NCBI GenBank assembly: GCA_963677175.2
Contig: CAXXES010000004.1
Location: 1,736,001 to 1,800,000, forward strand
Source: Sunxiuqinia sp963677175
Lineage (GTDB): Bacteria > Bacteroidota > Bacteroidia > Bacteroidales > Prolixibacteraceae
Direction of reading: 5' to 3'
DNA: 64,000 nt
The translations under genes were made by a program, and so were the position numbers. Shown here piece by piece: positions 1 to 8,487 of the stretch. The notes beneath the pieces were generated by a model that saw nothing but the letters and a program-made list of their open reading frames with translations, was not told the origin of the DNA and searched no databases. Numbering within the stretch: the first letter of the stretch is position 1; each line of letters begins with the position of its first letter.

Positions 1-91
1 ACAAAAAACTCTCCTATTCACTTGCATCTGTACCTCTGTTTGTCGTAACTTGTAGCTTCTTAGTTTTTTAACGATAAAAAAATAGAATGCC

Positions 92-1071
92 ATGAGCAAG
101 TTTTTACCCTCAATCATGATCCTTTTTTTTCTAGTAGCCGTTTCCGGAACTACCTCTGCACAAGGATTCCTCAATAAACTGAGCAAAAAAGTGCAGGACA
201 AGATCGAGAACAAAGTGGAAGATAAGGTTGATCAAAAAGTTGACGAGAAAGTTGACGAAAGTCTGGATAAAGTTTTTGAAGGAGATGCGGAAGACGACGC
301 CCCTCGCAGTACTTCCGAAAAGCAAAATGAGCGACTTCAGAAGATGATGAAAGGCATTGGAATGTCGGGCGAGCCCGTGCCCATTGAAAATGACTATGCT
401 TTTGACTCCAAGCTCCAGATGCACATTGAATCGTATAAAAAAATGGAGAAAAGGACAGCGATGGAGAGTTTGTCACCTATATCAATCCCAATGGGAAAAA
501 TTTTGCCTACGAGTTTATTGGTGGCGATATGAAGCAAAAAGGTCAAGGCACTTTTATCATGGATTTTGAGAATAAGGCTATGATCATTCTTTCCGATGAA
601 AATGGCGAGCGGCAAGGTATTGTGTATGGTTTTGACATGGAAGGACTAACCGACACCGGATTTGATACGGAAGCTTACGAAGATCTGGAAGATGCGGATT
701 TGACCAACATGGCAATGAGTCCTTACGTGGAAAAAACCGGGAGGACAAAGACGGTTGAAGGTTACCGCTGCGAAGAATACCGCTACGACAATCCGGAAGA
801 CCAGACCAAAGCCAGCTTTTGGATTAGCAAGGATGTGAATATTATGACACGTGATTTTATGAGCACCATGATGAAATCAGCCACTTATTCGCATGGCATG
901 CCGTGGGGATTTGTTATGGAGTCGGAGTCGGAAAACACACGAACAGGCGAACGCTCTGTTATGCGCGTAACCGATATTGACACCAAAGCCAATAAGCAGT
1001 TTAGTATGTCAGGTTACCAAATTACCAACCTTGGGTCGATGAAAATTCCGGCTATGGTGGAGGAGGAATAA
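92..1071 (+). pseudogene. Exported DUF4412-like protein, frameshifted at an A7 run
   Basis: The first half (92-532) has a signal peptide ending near TSAQ and a charged Lys/Glu/Asp/Val-rich segment at residues 30-60 that is probably helical. The second half (529-1071) is in another reading frame and continues without its own start signal. Adding one A to the A7 run at 437-443 joins both halves into about 326 residues, reading through YINPNGKNFAYEFIGGD. The joined C-terminal part resembles DUF4412-type exported proteins, a family of unknown function. The break is either a real mutation, a sequencing error in the homopolymer, or a slippage site. The family assignment is moderate; the frame break is seen directly. 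Confidence 0.7.
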
Positions 1072-1307
1072 GTAGAAAGACTTTTTTCAAGCTTATGCGG
1101 GATCAGTTCAAATCCTTTTGTGAAGAATGAAGAAGAATCCGGTCACTGTGTGTCCTCGATGCCTCACTTTAACGTGAAACTGTCATACTTTGACGTGTAG
1201 CTACTTCGCTTAGACGAGATCAATTCAAATTTTTTCGGAGAATTAGCCTATTCCTATTCCCAACGAAACGTGAGCACCGAGTCTTTTTTTTCGTTTTACT
1301 GATTGAG

Positions 1308-2030
1308 TTAAGCAATTTCCATGTTCTCCATCGGGATAATCGCTTGGCCTTTGTACCGAAGTATTAGGTTGGCAACAGCCAGTGTGTCTTTTTCGCAATA
1401 GCGAATGATGCGGTCCAGATCTCCGTCGTGGTAATAGACCTTGGCTACCTGGCTGCCGTCAATGTCGTCTTTGGGTGTTGGAATATTAAAAACCGCACAA
1501 AGCAAACTGAGTGAGGTGTAGTTTTTATAGTCGCCAAACTTCCACAGTTGCAGGGTGTCCATCAGTTTATCTTTCAAATCCCAGGGTTTCATCCCGGCAA
1601 TATCAAGCGATTTGGGCAAAGGTAAGCCATTGATCAGTGTTCGCCGGGCAATGTAAGGGTAGTCGAACTCCTGCCCGTTGTGAGCACAGAGCCGCTTGCC
1701 CGGATGCGACATGAATTTGTTTAACATATCGTTGAACTGGGAAAGCAGTTTCTTTTCATTGTCATCGTAAAACGATTTTACACGATAAAAACGCTCCCCT
1801 TGTTTTTGAGTGATTACGCCAGCCGAAATACAGATGATCTTTCCAAATTCGGCATAAATTCCCGCCCGTTCATACACCTCGTTCGGCCCTTGGTCTTCGG
1901 TACGGAAATAGGTTGATTTCTTGTCCCACAGTTTTTTGAAATCCTCCTTCAATTCACTGAATTCAGGATATTGTGGAACTGTTTCAATATCGATGAAAAG
2001 AAGGTCTTCGACGTTTAGATCGTTCAACAT
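1308..2030 (-). CDS. PolB-type 3'-5' exonuclease
   Basis: This is a stand-alone DEDD-type exonuclease of 240 residues resembling the proofreading domain of family B DNA polymerases (COG3298-like). The first acidic motif is FIDIETVP near residue 12. A second motif lies in CAHNGQEFDYPYIARR near 115-130, and the last Asp is in RIIRYCEKDTLAVANL near 215. Such proteins are expected to hydrolyse 3' ends of nucleic acid; the physiological substrate is not known. It lies 2 bp downstream of udk on the same strand, so the two are probably co-transcribed. Confidence 0.85.
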   Translation of the reverse strand: MLNDLNVEDLLFIDIETVPQYPEFSELKEDFKKLWDKKSTYFRTEDQGPNEVYERAGIYAEFGKIICISAGVITQKQGERFYRVKSFYDDNEKKLLSQFNDMLNKFMSHPGKRLCAHNGQEFDYPYIARRTLINGLPLPKSLDIAGMKPWDLKDKLMDTLQLWKFGDYKNYTSLSLLCAVFNIPTPKDDIDGSQVAKVYYHDGDLDRIIRYCEKDTLAVANLILRYKGQAIIPMENMEIA

Positions 2031-2032
2031 AG

Positions 2033-2638
2033 CTAGAGGTATTGTTTGATGAAATTGGTTAAGATGTTGATGGCCACCGTATTGTTTCCACCTTGGGGAA
2101 TGATGATATCGGCAAATCGCTTGGTGGGTTCGATAAATTGCAGGTGGCTCGGCCTGACCGTTTCTTCGTAGCGGGCAAGAACTTGTTGCACGTCGCGTCC
2201 GCGCTCAATGATGTCGCGCTGGATCACCCGGGAAAGCCGCAAGTCCGAGTCGCAGTCAACAAACGCTTTAATGTCGAGCAGTTTTCGGAGTGACGCATTT
2301 GATAAGACCAGGATTCCTTCAACAATCAACACCGACTTCGGGCTGATGGTGTTCGTTTCGGGTTGCCGGGTACAGGTTAGATAAGAATAGGTCGGCTCTT
2401 CAATGCTGTTGCCCGCTTTCAGTTCCGAAAGGTGTTTGGTTAGCAGATTAAATTCAATGGAATCAGGATGATCGAAGTTGATCTCCTTACGCTGCTCCAT
2501 CGGGATGTGGCTGCTGTCGCGGTAATACGAGTCTTGGGAAATTACCGCCACTTCATTTTGTGGCAGTTGCTCTATAATTTTTCGTACAACGGTGGTTTTT
2601 CCAGAACCGGTACCTCCGGCAATTCCAATAATGATCAT
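2033..2638 (-). CDS. udk: Uridine kinase
   Basis: Uridine kinase phosphorylates uridine and cytidine to UMP and CMP in pyrimidine salvage. The Walker A loop GGTGSGKTT is only 7 residues from the chosen start. SQDSYY, INFDHPDS and VEGILVLS motifs typical of the uridine kinase/phosphoribulokinase family follow. I chose the ATG at 2638 because it places the P-loop right at the N-terminus, as is usual; an upstream ATG at 2686 would add 16 residues without family resemblance. Length is about 201 residues, normal for the family. It sits just upstream of the exonuclease gene. Confidence 0.93.
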   Translation of the reverse strand: MIIIGIAGGTGSGKTTVVRKIIEQLPQNEVAVISQDSYYRDSSHIPMEQRKEINFDHPDSIEFNLLTKHLSELKAGNSIEEPTYSYLTCTRQPETNTISPKSVLIVEGILVLSNASLRKLLDIKAFVDCDSDLRLSRVIQRDIIERGRDVQQVLARYEETVRPSHLQFIEPTKRFADIIIPQGGNNTVAINILTNFIKQYL

Positions 2639-2772
2639 TTCGAATGAAATTTTAAGTAAAGATAAACAAGCCACATTGATTTCCATTATTCCTCCTCCGA
2701 TTTATGGTTCAGCGGTTGGAAAATGTTAACTTCGCAGGCGAAAGATAAATCCCTTATTAAAAATTACAGACT

Positions 2773-3072
2773 ATGATTAATCACGTGGTTCTTTTTAAAT
2801 TGAAAGGATATCCTGAAGCAGAAAAGGAAGCAGTGCTGTGCAAAATAAAAGAGGCACTCGAATCCTTGAAAGATAAAATTGAGCAGGTTAAACATTTAGA
2901 AGTTGGTTTAAACTACGAGCTAAATGCCAAATCGTATGACGTTTGCCTGATTTCCCATTTTGAGTCCGTGGCCGATTTGGATGTTTACCGGGTTCATCCG
3001 GAGCATATGAAAGTGGTGGAGTTAGTTCAGGAAACTACCGTTGAACGCGCAGCAGTTGATTTTGAATTTTAA
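2773..3072 (+). CDS. Dabb (dimeric alpha/beta barrel) domain protein
   Basis: A 99-residue single-domain protein of the stress-responsive alpha/beta barrel (Dabb) family. It opens with INHVVLFKLK, has a central EVGLNYE stretch, and ends in a segment containing YRVHPEHMKV, all as in the family. Members form dimeric barrels; the role of the bacterial ones is mostly undefined. It is divergent from udk and 24 bp upstream of manA, so it may be the first gene of that transcript. Confidence 0.85.
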   Translation: MINHVVLFKLKGYPEAEKEAVLCKIKEALESLKDKIEQVKHLEVGLNYELNAKSYDVCLISHFESVADLDVYRVHPEHMKVVELVQETTVERAAVDFEF

Positions 3073-3096
3073 GTACGTATTGAAAGAAGATAACGC

Positions 3097-4077
3097 ATGG
3101 AAAAATTATATCCTTTGAAGTTTAAAGCTCAGTATTTGGACAAAATATGGGGCGGACAAAAGATGAAAACGCACTTGGGGAAAGATTTTGGAAATCTCCC
3201 CAATTGTGGTGAAAGTTGGGAAATCAGCGGTGTTCAGGATCGGATTTCGGTCGTTGAAAACGGTTTTTTAGCGGGCAATAACCTGGAAGAGCTGATTGAG
3301 ATTTATATGGGCGAATTGGTTGGCGACCGGGTGTACGAAAAGTTTGGCGTTGAATTTCCGCTGCTTATCAAGTTTATCGATGCGAATGATGACCTGTCAA
3401 TTCAGGTGCATCCAAATGATAAACTCTCAAAAAAGCGCCACCAAGCCTTTGGCAAAACCGAGATGTGGTATGTAATTCAGGCCGATCCGGGATCAAAGCT
3501 TAATTTGGGTTTTAAAGAAGAGTTAACCAAAGAACAGTACCTGGAGAAATTTGAAGCGGGGCAGTTGATGGACATCCTGAACTTTGAAGAAGTAAAGCCG
3601 GGAGATGTGCTGTTTATGCCTGCCGGACGCGTTCATGCTATTGGTAGCGGAATTTTACTTGCTGAAATTCAGCAGACCTCAGATATAACTTATCGCATCT
3701 ATGATTTCGACCGGAAAGATTCGGAAGGCAACACCCGTGATTTGCACACCGAGCTGGCTTTGGATGCGATCGATTTTACCGTTCCGGATTCATATAAGAC
3801 AGAATACGAAATAATTAAGAATGAGCCGGTTGAGGTAGTGAAATGCGATTATTTTACAACCAATGTGCTGGAGCTGGACAAAAAGCTGGAGTGCGATATT
3901 CATAAGCTGGACTCGTTTGTCATTTATATTTGTATGGAAGGAGCTTGCGAGCTGGACTATTCGGATGGTATAGTAAAACTGGAAAAAGGAGAAACCATTC
4001 TGGTACCGGCAATGCTGGAACAATTTTTTCTGAATCCTAAAAGTAACGATGTCAAACTTTTAGAAGTTCATTTGTAA
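3097..4077 (+). CDS. manA: Mannose-6-phosphate isomerase, class I
   Basis: Interconverts mannose-6-phosphate and fructose-6-phosphate in the cytosol, using a zinc ion held in a cupin fold. The start matches short type I enzymes (YPLKFKAQYLDKIWGG). The metal-site motif IQVHPND is near residue 106, TEMWYV near 127, and the segment with IGSGILLAEIQQTSDITYR carries the later metal and substrate residues. Length 326 is typical of the short bacterial form. In this genome it could also feed mannose released by the GH92 mannosidase of the second PUL, but that link is inference. Confidence 0.93.
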   Translation: MEKLYPLKFKAQYLDKIWGGQKMKTHLGKDFGNLPNCGESWEISGVQDRISVVENGFLAGNNLEELIEIYMGELVGDRVYEKFGVEFPLLIKFIDANDDLSIQVHPNDKLSKKRHQAFGKTEMWYVIQADPGSKLNLGFKEELTKEQYLEKFEAGQLMDILNFEEVKPGDVLFMPAGRVHAIGSGILLAEIQQTSDITYRIYDFDRKDSEGNTRDLHTELALDAIDFTVPDSYKTEYEIIKNEPVEVVKCDYFTTNVLELDKKLECDIHKLDSFVIYICMEGACELDYSDGIVKLEKGETILVPAMLEQFFLNPKSNDVKLLEVHL

Positions 4078-4090
4078 AAAAATAAAGTCA

Positions 4091-4690
4091 ATGGAGATCA
4101 AGAATGCCCGCTTTTTAATGAGTAATTCGGATGTGCAGAAATGTCCGGAGCCCACCAAGCCCGAGTTTGCTTTTATTGGCCGGTCGAATGTAGGTAAATC
4201 TTCATTGATTAATATGCTGACAGGACAGAAAAAGCTGGCCAAAACCTCATCGCGTCCCGGAAAAACACAGCTAATCAATCATTTTTTAATTAATGAACAA
4301 TGGTACTTGGTTGATTTGCCGGGCTATGGTTATGCCAAGGTTTCGAAAAAAAGCAAAGAAAAATTTCAAGCTTACATTGTTGATTATGTGCTAAAGCGTG
4401 AAAACCTGTATTGTCTTTTTGTGCTGGTCGACGCAAGGCATGAACTGCAAACAATTGATATGGAATTTATCAATTGGCTTGGCGAAAAGGAAGTCCCTTT
4501 TGCATTGGTTTTTACCAAATCTGATAAGCTGGGAACCAGTAAATTGGCTAAAAAAATTTCGGACTATAAAAACCAGTTATTGGAACACTGGGCCGAATTG
4601 CCTCCGATGTTTATCAGTTCGGCTGAAGATGGGGCCGGAAAAGATGACATCCTGGGATTCGTTGAAACAAGTATGTCAGATCTCGATTAG
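4091..4690 (+). CDS. engB: Ribosome biogenesis GTPase EngB/YsxC
   Basis: A TrmE-Era-EngA-like GTPase needed for assembly of the large ribosomal subunit. The G1 motif GRSNVGKSS is at about residues 30-38, the switch region SSRPGKT follows, G3 is DLPGYGYAKV, and G4 is TKSD near residue 140. G5 is in FISSAED. The length of 199 residues is normal. It starts 13 bp after manA and precedes prs, from which it is separated by its own promoter region. Confidence 0.95.
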   Translation: MEIKNARFLMSNSDVQKCPEPTKPEFAFIGRSNVGKSSLINMLTGQKKLAKTSSRPGKTQLINHFLINEQWYLVDLPGYGYAKVSKKSKEKFQAYIVDYVLKRENLYCLFVLVDARHELQTIDMEFINWLGEKEVPFALVFTKSDKLGTSKLAKKISDYKNQLLEHWAELPPMFISSAEDGAGKDDILGFVETSMSDLD

Positions 4691-4788
4691 CCCTGTAGAT
4701 CAGTTTTTTAATACATTGTCATCTTGTGACTTTTGTCAATTTTAAATAACTTACAAGCGGTGTCTTAAGGTTATTTTAAAGATTTTTT

Positions 4789-4796
4789 TACCTTTG
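4789..4796 (+). promoter_or_regulatory. -7 box of the prs promoter
   Basis: TACCTTTG matches the Bacteroidetes -7 consensus TAnnTTTG and lies 37 bp before the prs start codon. The upstream -33 element is weak, so this rests on the -7 box and its position in the engB-prs gap. Confidence 0.55.
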
Positions 4797-4832
4797 CGCG
4801 CAATCCCAAGCTACAAAATTAAAAGAGATAAC

Positions 4833-5771
4833 ATGTCTAAAAAGGCTCCTTTAAAGATTTTTACAGGTACAGCAACAAGGTATTTAACTTCCGAGATTTG
4901 TAAGAGTGTTAATGTTGACCTGGGGAAATCTTCCTGCCCGGTTTTTGCCGATGGCGAATTTGAACCCTGTTTTGAAGAAACCATTCGTGGGGCACACGTT
5001 TTCATAGTCCAGTCAACCTTCCCAACAGCCGACAACTTACTGGAGTTGTTGTTGATGATTGATGCAGCTAAACGCGCATCAGCGTACAAAATTATTGCTT
5101 GTATTCCGTATTTTGGTTATGCACGGCAAGACCGGAAAGATAAACCACGTGTTTCCATTGGTGCAAAACTGATTGCCGACCTGTTGTCTGCTTCCGGAGT
5201 TGACCGTATTATTACAATGGATTTACATGCTGATCAGATTCAGGGATTTTTTAATGTTCCGGTTGATCACCTGTTTGCATCGGCTTTATTTATTCCATTT
5301 ATTCAAAACATGGGATTACGTGATATTGTGATTGCCTCGCCCGATGTGGGAGGAACAAAACGAGCCAATACCTACGCCAGAATGCTTGGAACCGACATGG
5401 TTATATGCCACAAATCGCGTGCGAAGCCCAATGTGGTTGGTAGCATGACCTTGATTGGCGATGTGCGTGATAAGGATGTGATTATTGTCGATGATATGAT
5501 TGATACTGCAGGAACCATTGCCAAAGCTGCTGGCCTGATGACTAAGGAAGGGGCCAACTCGGTTCGTGCATTTGCAGCCCACGGTTTATTGTCCGGGCCT
5601 GCCTACGAACGTATTGAGGAATCGGCTTTGCAGGAGGTTTATTTTACCAACTCAATTCCACCTAAAAAAGAATCAACGAAGATTAAGTACATTTCGGCTG
5701 CTGATGCATTTGCTGAAACCATTCAGCGAGTGTATAAAAATGAGTCGATTAGTTCGCTATTCTTTAAATAA
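4833..5771 (+). CDS. prs: Ribose-phosphate pyrophosphokinase (PRPP synthetase)
   Basis: Makes PRPP from ribose-5-phosphate and ATP for nucleotide, His and Trp synthesis. The ATG at 4833 (MSKKAPLKIF) is chosen over one at 4794, because the earlier one overlaps the promoter. The N-terminal ATP loop includes FADGEFEPCFEE. The signature DLHADQIQGFF is near residues 128-138, DVGGTKRA near 170, and the PRPP-binding loop VDDMIDTAGT near 218. About 312 residues, the usual length. The downstream gap carries a separate promoter for rplY. Confidence 0.95.
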   Translation: MSKKAPLKIFTGTATRYLTSEICKSVNVDLGKSSCPVFADGEFEPCFEETIRGAHVFIVQSTFPTADNLLELLLMIDAAKRASAYKIIACIPYFGYARQDRKDKPRVSIGAKLIADLLSASGVDRIITMDLHADQIQGFFNVPVDHLFASALFIPFIQNMGLRDIVIASPDVGGTKRANTYARMLGTDMVICHKSRAKPNVVGSMTLIGDVRDKDVIIVDDMIDTAGTIAKAAGLMTKEGANSVRAFAAHGLLSGPAYERIEESALQEVYFTNSIPPKKESTKIKYISAADAFAETIQRVYKNESISSLFFK

Positions 5772-5776
5772 TTTGA

Positions 5777-5784
5777 TACATTTG
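5777..5784 (+). promoter_or_regulatory. -7 box of the rplY promoter
   Basis: TACATTTG fits TAnnTTTG exactly and starts 5 bp after the prs stop codon. A GTTCG that could act as the -33 element lies 20 bp upstream, inside the prs coding sequence. The mRNA leader before rplY would be about 90 nt. Confidence 0.6.
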
Positions 5785-5880
5785 CACCGCTTTTTCCAAC
5801 GGCATCAGGGTTATGTATGCTGTTTGCCCTTTTAACAAAAGGGAGGACTGAGTATCATAATAAACTAAAAATTTTTAAAA

Positions 5881-6504
5881 ATGAAATCAATTGCAATTAA
5901 AGGCCTTCTAAGAGAAGGTCTTGGTAAAAAAGAATCAAAAAAGTTAAGAGTTGAAGGCAAAGTGCCATGCGTTTTGTATGGTAACGAAGCTCCTATTCAT
6001 TTTGTGGCAGATGCCGGCGATTTTCGTCCGTTAATTTACACGCCAAATGTGTATTTAATTGATCTGGAAATTGATGGGACTACCTATAAAGCCATTATGC
6101 AAGATGTTCAGTTCCATCCGGTTGATGAGCAAATTCTGCACGTTGATTTCCTGAGAACAACAGAAGATAAGCCTATTAAAATTGAAGTTCCAATTAAAGT
6201 GACTGGTTATGCCAAAGGGATGCGTTCAGGTGGTAAGCTGAAAACAAACCTTCGTCGTTTGCGTGTAAAAGCCTTAGCGAAAGATCTTCCGGATACCATT
6301 TCGATTGACATTACCAACTTGGGGCTGGGTGATAGCTTTAAAGTAGAACAATTGAAATTAGACAACATTGAGTTCTTGAATAATAAGTCGGTACCGGTTG
6401 TTTCTATTGTGATTACCCGTGCTGCACGTGCTGCTCTTGGAATGGCTCCGCTTCCTGAAGAAGAAGTGGAAGAAGCTCAAACAGAAGAATCATCAGAAGA
6501 ATAA
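5881..6504 (+). CDS. rplY: Ribosomal protein L25, long (CTC) form
   Basis: Binds 5S rRNA in the large ribosomal subunit. The N-terminal 90 residues form the L25 domain (LREGLGKKESKKLRVEGKVPCVLYG). A C-terminal TL5/CTC extension covers residues 95-185, and an acidic tail rich in Glu follows (EEEVEEAQTEESSEE). The length of 207 residues fits the two-domain form rather than the short E. coli protein. It is followed 85 bp later by pth, a common pairing in bacteria. Confidence 0.94.
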   Translation: MKSIAIKGLLREGLGKKESKKLRVEGKVPCVLYGNEAPIHFVADAGDFRPLIYTPNVYLIDLEIDGTTYKAIMQDVQFHPVDEQILHVDFLRTTEDKPIKIEVPIKVTGYAKGMRSGGKLKTNLRRLRVKALAKDLPDTISIDITNLGLGDSFKVEQLKLDNIEFLNNKSVPVVSIVITRAARAALGMAPLPEEEVEEAQTEESSEE

Positions 6505-6589
6505 ACTTTGGGAATGACCTTGGCTGGTTCGCCGGTAAGGGCATTTCCTCCGTGTCTTCAGCAATTAAATTTATTAAGGTATTTAACGG

Positions 6590-7156
6590 ATGAAGTATTT
6601 AATTGTAGGACTTGGAAATCCGGGAAGTGAATATGAAAATACCCGGCATAACATAGGATTTAAAATATTGGACGCTCTGGTTGATGCGTCCAATATTAGT
6701 TTTAGTGATAAGCGTTACGGCTATGTGGCGGAATATAAATTCAAATCTCGTACGTTTATTCTTTTAAAACCAACTACTTATATGAATTTAAGTGGGGGGG
6801 CAGTTAATTATTGGTTGCAGAAGGAAAAAATAGCTTTTGAAAACCTGTTGATTTTAACCGACGATCTGGCCCTTCCGTTTGGAACACTTCGCCTGCGGGC
6901 TAAAGGAGGCGATGCCGGGCATAATGGTCTGAAAAACATCCAGCAGGTAACCGGACGTAGTGATTATGCACGCCTGCGTTTTGGTATTGGCGATGAATTT
7001 CGTCCGGGGCAGCAGGTTGACTACGTATTGTCGGAATGGTCGGAAGATGAAGTTAAAGAGTTGCCCGAAAAAATTGACACTTGCATCGAGATTATTCAAG
7101 GTTTTGGAACCATTGGAATTGCCCGGACAATGAATCAATTCAATAAACGCAAATGA
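6590..7156 (+). CDS. pth: Peptidyl-tRNA hydrolase
   Basis: Releases tRNA from stalled peptidyl-tRNA. The start YLIVGLGNPGSEYENTRHNIGF contains the catalytic His in NTRHN at about residue 20. KPTTYMNLSG near residue 63 and the helix with GGDAGHNGLKNI near 105-115 complete the active site. The length of 188 residues is normal. The next gene begins 1 bp after the stop, so this is the first of a tightly packed run ending at 8083. Confidence 0.95.
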   Translation: MKYLIVGLGNPGSEYENTRHNIGFKILDALVDASNISFSDKRYGYVAEYKFKSRTFILLKPTTYMNLSGGAVNYWLQKEKIAFENLLILTDDLALPFGTLRLRAKGGDAGHNGLKNIQQVTGRSDYARLRFGIGDEFRPGQQVDYVLSEWSEDEVKELPEKIDTCIEIIQGFGTIGIARTMNQFNKRK

Positions 7157-7157
7157 C

Positions 7158-7538
7158 ATGGGAGAGCAGGTTCGTGTTGATAAATGGCTTTGGGCAGTTC
7201 GTGTGTTTAAAACACGGAGCATGGCCACGGAAGCGATCAAAAAGAGCCGTGTGTTTATTGACGACCAGCCTGTCAAGCCTTCACGGGTTATCAAAGTAGG
7301 CGATGTAGTAAAGGTTCGGAAAACACCAGTTGCTTATAGCTATAAAGTGTTGCAACTGGCCGGTAAGCGAATGGGGGCCAAGTTGGTTTCCGACTATATG
7401 GAAGATGTGACCCCGAAAGAAGAACTGGAAATTTTGGAAGTTCAAAAGAATTCGGGCTGGTTTCAGCGCGAACGGGGCACCGGCCGGCCCACCAAAAAAG
7501 ACCGGCGAGACTTGGATGATTTTTTTGAAACAGAATAA
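7158..7538 (+). CDS. S4-domain RNA-binding protein, Hsp15-like
   Basis: A 126-residue protein with an N-terminal S4 domain: RVDKWLWAVRVFKTRSMATEAI followed by GDVVKV. The C-terminal tail is basic and disordered-looking (RGTGRPTKKDRRDLDDFF). It resembles Hsp15, which in E. coli binds free 50S subunits carrying nascent chains during ribosome recycling. That fits its position directly after pth, another gene for stalled translation. The exact partner here is inferred from the family. Confidence 0.85.
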   Translation: MGEQVRVDKWLWAVRVFKTRSMATEAIKKSRVFIDDQPVKPSRVIKVGDVVKVRKTPVAYSYKVLQLAGKRMGAKLVSDYMEDVTPKEELEILEVQKNSGWFQRERGTGRPTKKDRRDLDDFFETE

Positions 7539-7540
7539 TT

Positions 7541-8083
7541 ATGCTGATAGCACAAGACAAGCGAAGAACAAATATGGCCGAGTATATTCTTTACCTGTGG
7601 CAGGTTGAGGATTTGCTTCGGGCACTGAATTTTGATCCGAATCAAATTGGGAAAACGCTGGTTGCCCGCTTTGAGGTGGATGATGATACCCGACTTGAAA
7701 TTTACGATTGGTATAAAAACCTGGCCACGATGATGGAAAAGGAACGGGTGACGAAAAGCGGCCATTTACAGTTTATTTTGAACTTAATTGACGATCTCAA
7801 CCTGTTTCATATTCAACTTCTTCAGTCGGGGAAAGACCCCCAATATCCGGCATTGTTTCAGTTGGCAAAACCTGTAATCAATGAGTTCAAGTTGAAAAGC
7901 GCAGACAAGGATGAGCATGATATCCGGATGGCTTTTCAGGCGCTTTACAGCATTATTTTATTGAGGTTACAGAAAAAGGAAATATCGACTTCAACCCAAA
8001 CCGCCATTGACCACATTAGCAGAATGATGGGGCACTTGTCAGCTCGCTATTTACAGCACGAAAAGGGAAAATTCGAAATTTAA
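7541..8083 (+). CDS. DUF4924 family protein
   Basis: A 180-residue, mostly helical soluble protein without signal peptide, matching the Bacteroidetes-specific DUF4924 family. The hallmark start (MLIAQDKRRTNMAEYILYLWQVEDLLRA) supports using the ATG at 7541, 2 bp after the previous stop. The function is unknown. Its tight linkage to pth and the Hsp15-like gene hints at a role connected to translation, but that is only context. Its end overlaps the convergent DCC gene by 4 bp. Confidence 0.8.
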   Translation: MLIAQDKRRTNMAEYILYLWQVEDLLRALNFDPNQIGKTLVARFEVDDDTRLEIYDWYKNLATMMEKERVTKSGHLQFILNLIDDLNLFHIQLLQSGKDPQYPALFQLAKPVINEFKLKSADKDEHDIRMAFQALYSIILLRLQKKEISTSTQTAIDHISRMMGHLSARYLQHEKGKFEI

Positions 8084-8487
8084 AAAAACCGATCGGCGTC
8101 TTCTGGATTCGGCAGCATGCAGTTGTTTCGTTGACCGAACCAATTGAAGCGATTTGTAGCAATCAGCTCGTATAGGTAGTCGCGCCAGCTTTGTGGTAAA
8201 ATTCGTGCAACAAGCAGCAATTTGAATAAACCTCCCAGATGAGCAGCGATCTTTAAAACGGCTTCCGATTTGATGTAAAACTGTTCGTTTTCAACTAAAA
8301 TAATCGAGTCGATTGTTTCAGGAATAGCCAGCTTCGTTTTAATTTCCTCACCAATATCCCCCGTTAGCGGAGCAAAGAGAAATTGCTTTTGATGATCAAA
8401 TTTCAAAATTAGTTGAACCGATCGGCTGCACAGATGGCAAAAGCCATCAAATAAAATCAGGGCTTTATTTGGAGGTACTGACTTCAT
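8080..8487 (-). CDS. DCC-family (DUF393) thiol-disulfide oxidoreductase-like protein
   Basis: A 135-residue protein of the DCC family. The defining motif appears as FDGFCHLCSRSV near residue 14, giving a thioredoxin-like CxxC pair. LFAPLTGD and VLKIAAHLGG follow as in the family, and a tail WFGQRNNCMLP closes it. The biochemical role of the family is not established; a redox function is assumed from the CxxC. It overlaps the amidase gene by one base on the same strand, so the two share a transcript. Confidence 0.85.
   Translation of the reverse strand: MKSVPPNKALILFDGFCHLCSRSVQLILKFDHQKQFLFAPLTGDIGEEIKTKLAIPETIDSIILVENEQFYIKSEAVLKIAAHLGGLFKLLLVARILPQSWRDYLYELIATNRFNWFGQRNNCMLPNPEDADRFF

Noticed and set aside
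437..443. Programmed -1 frameshift in the DUF4412-like gene
   Set aside because: The run is not a good slippery heptamer in the zero frame and no stem-loop was found after it; mutation or sequencing error is more likely.
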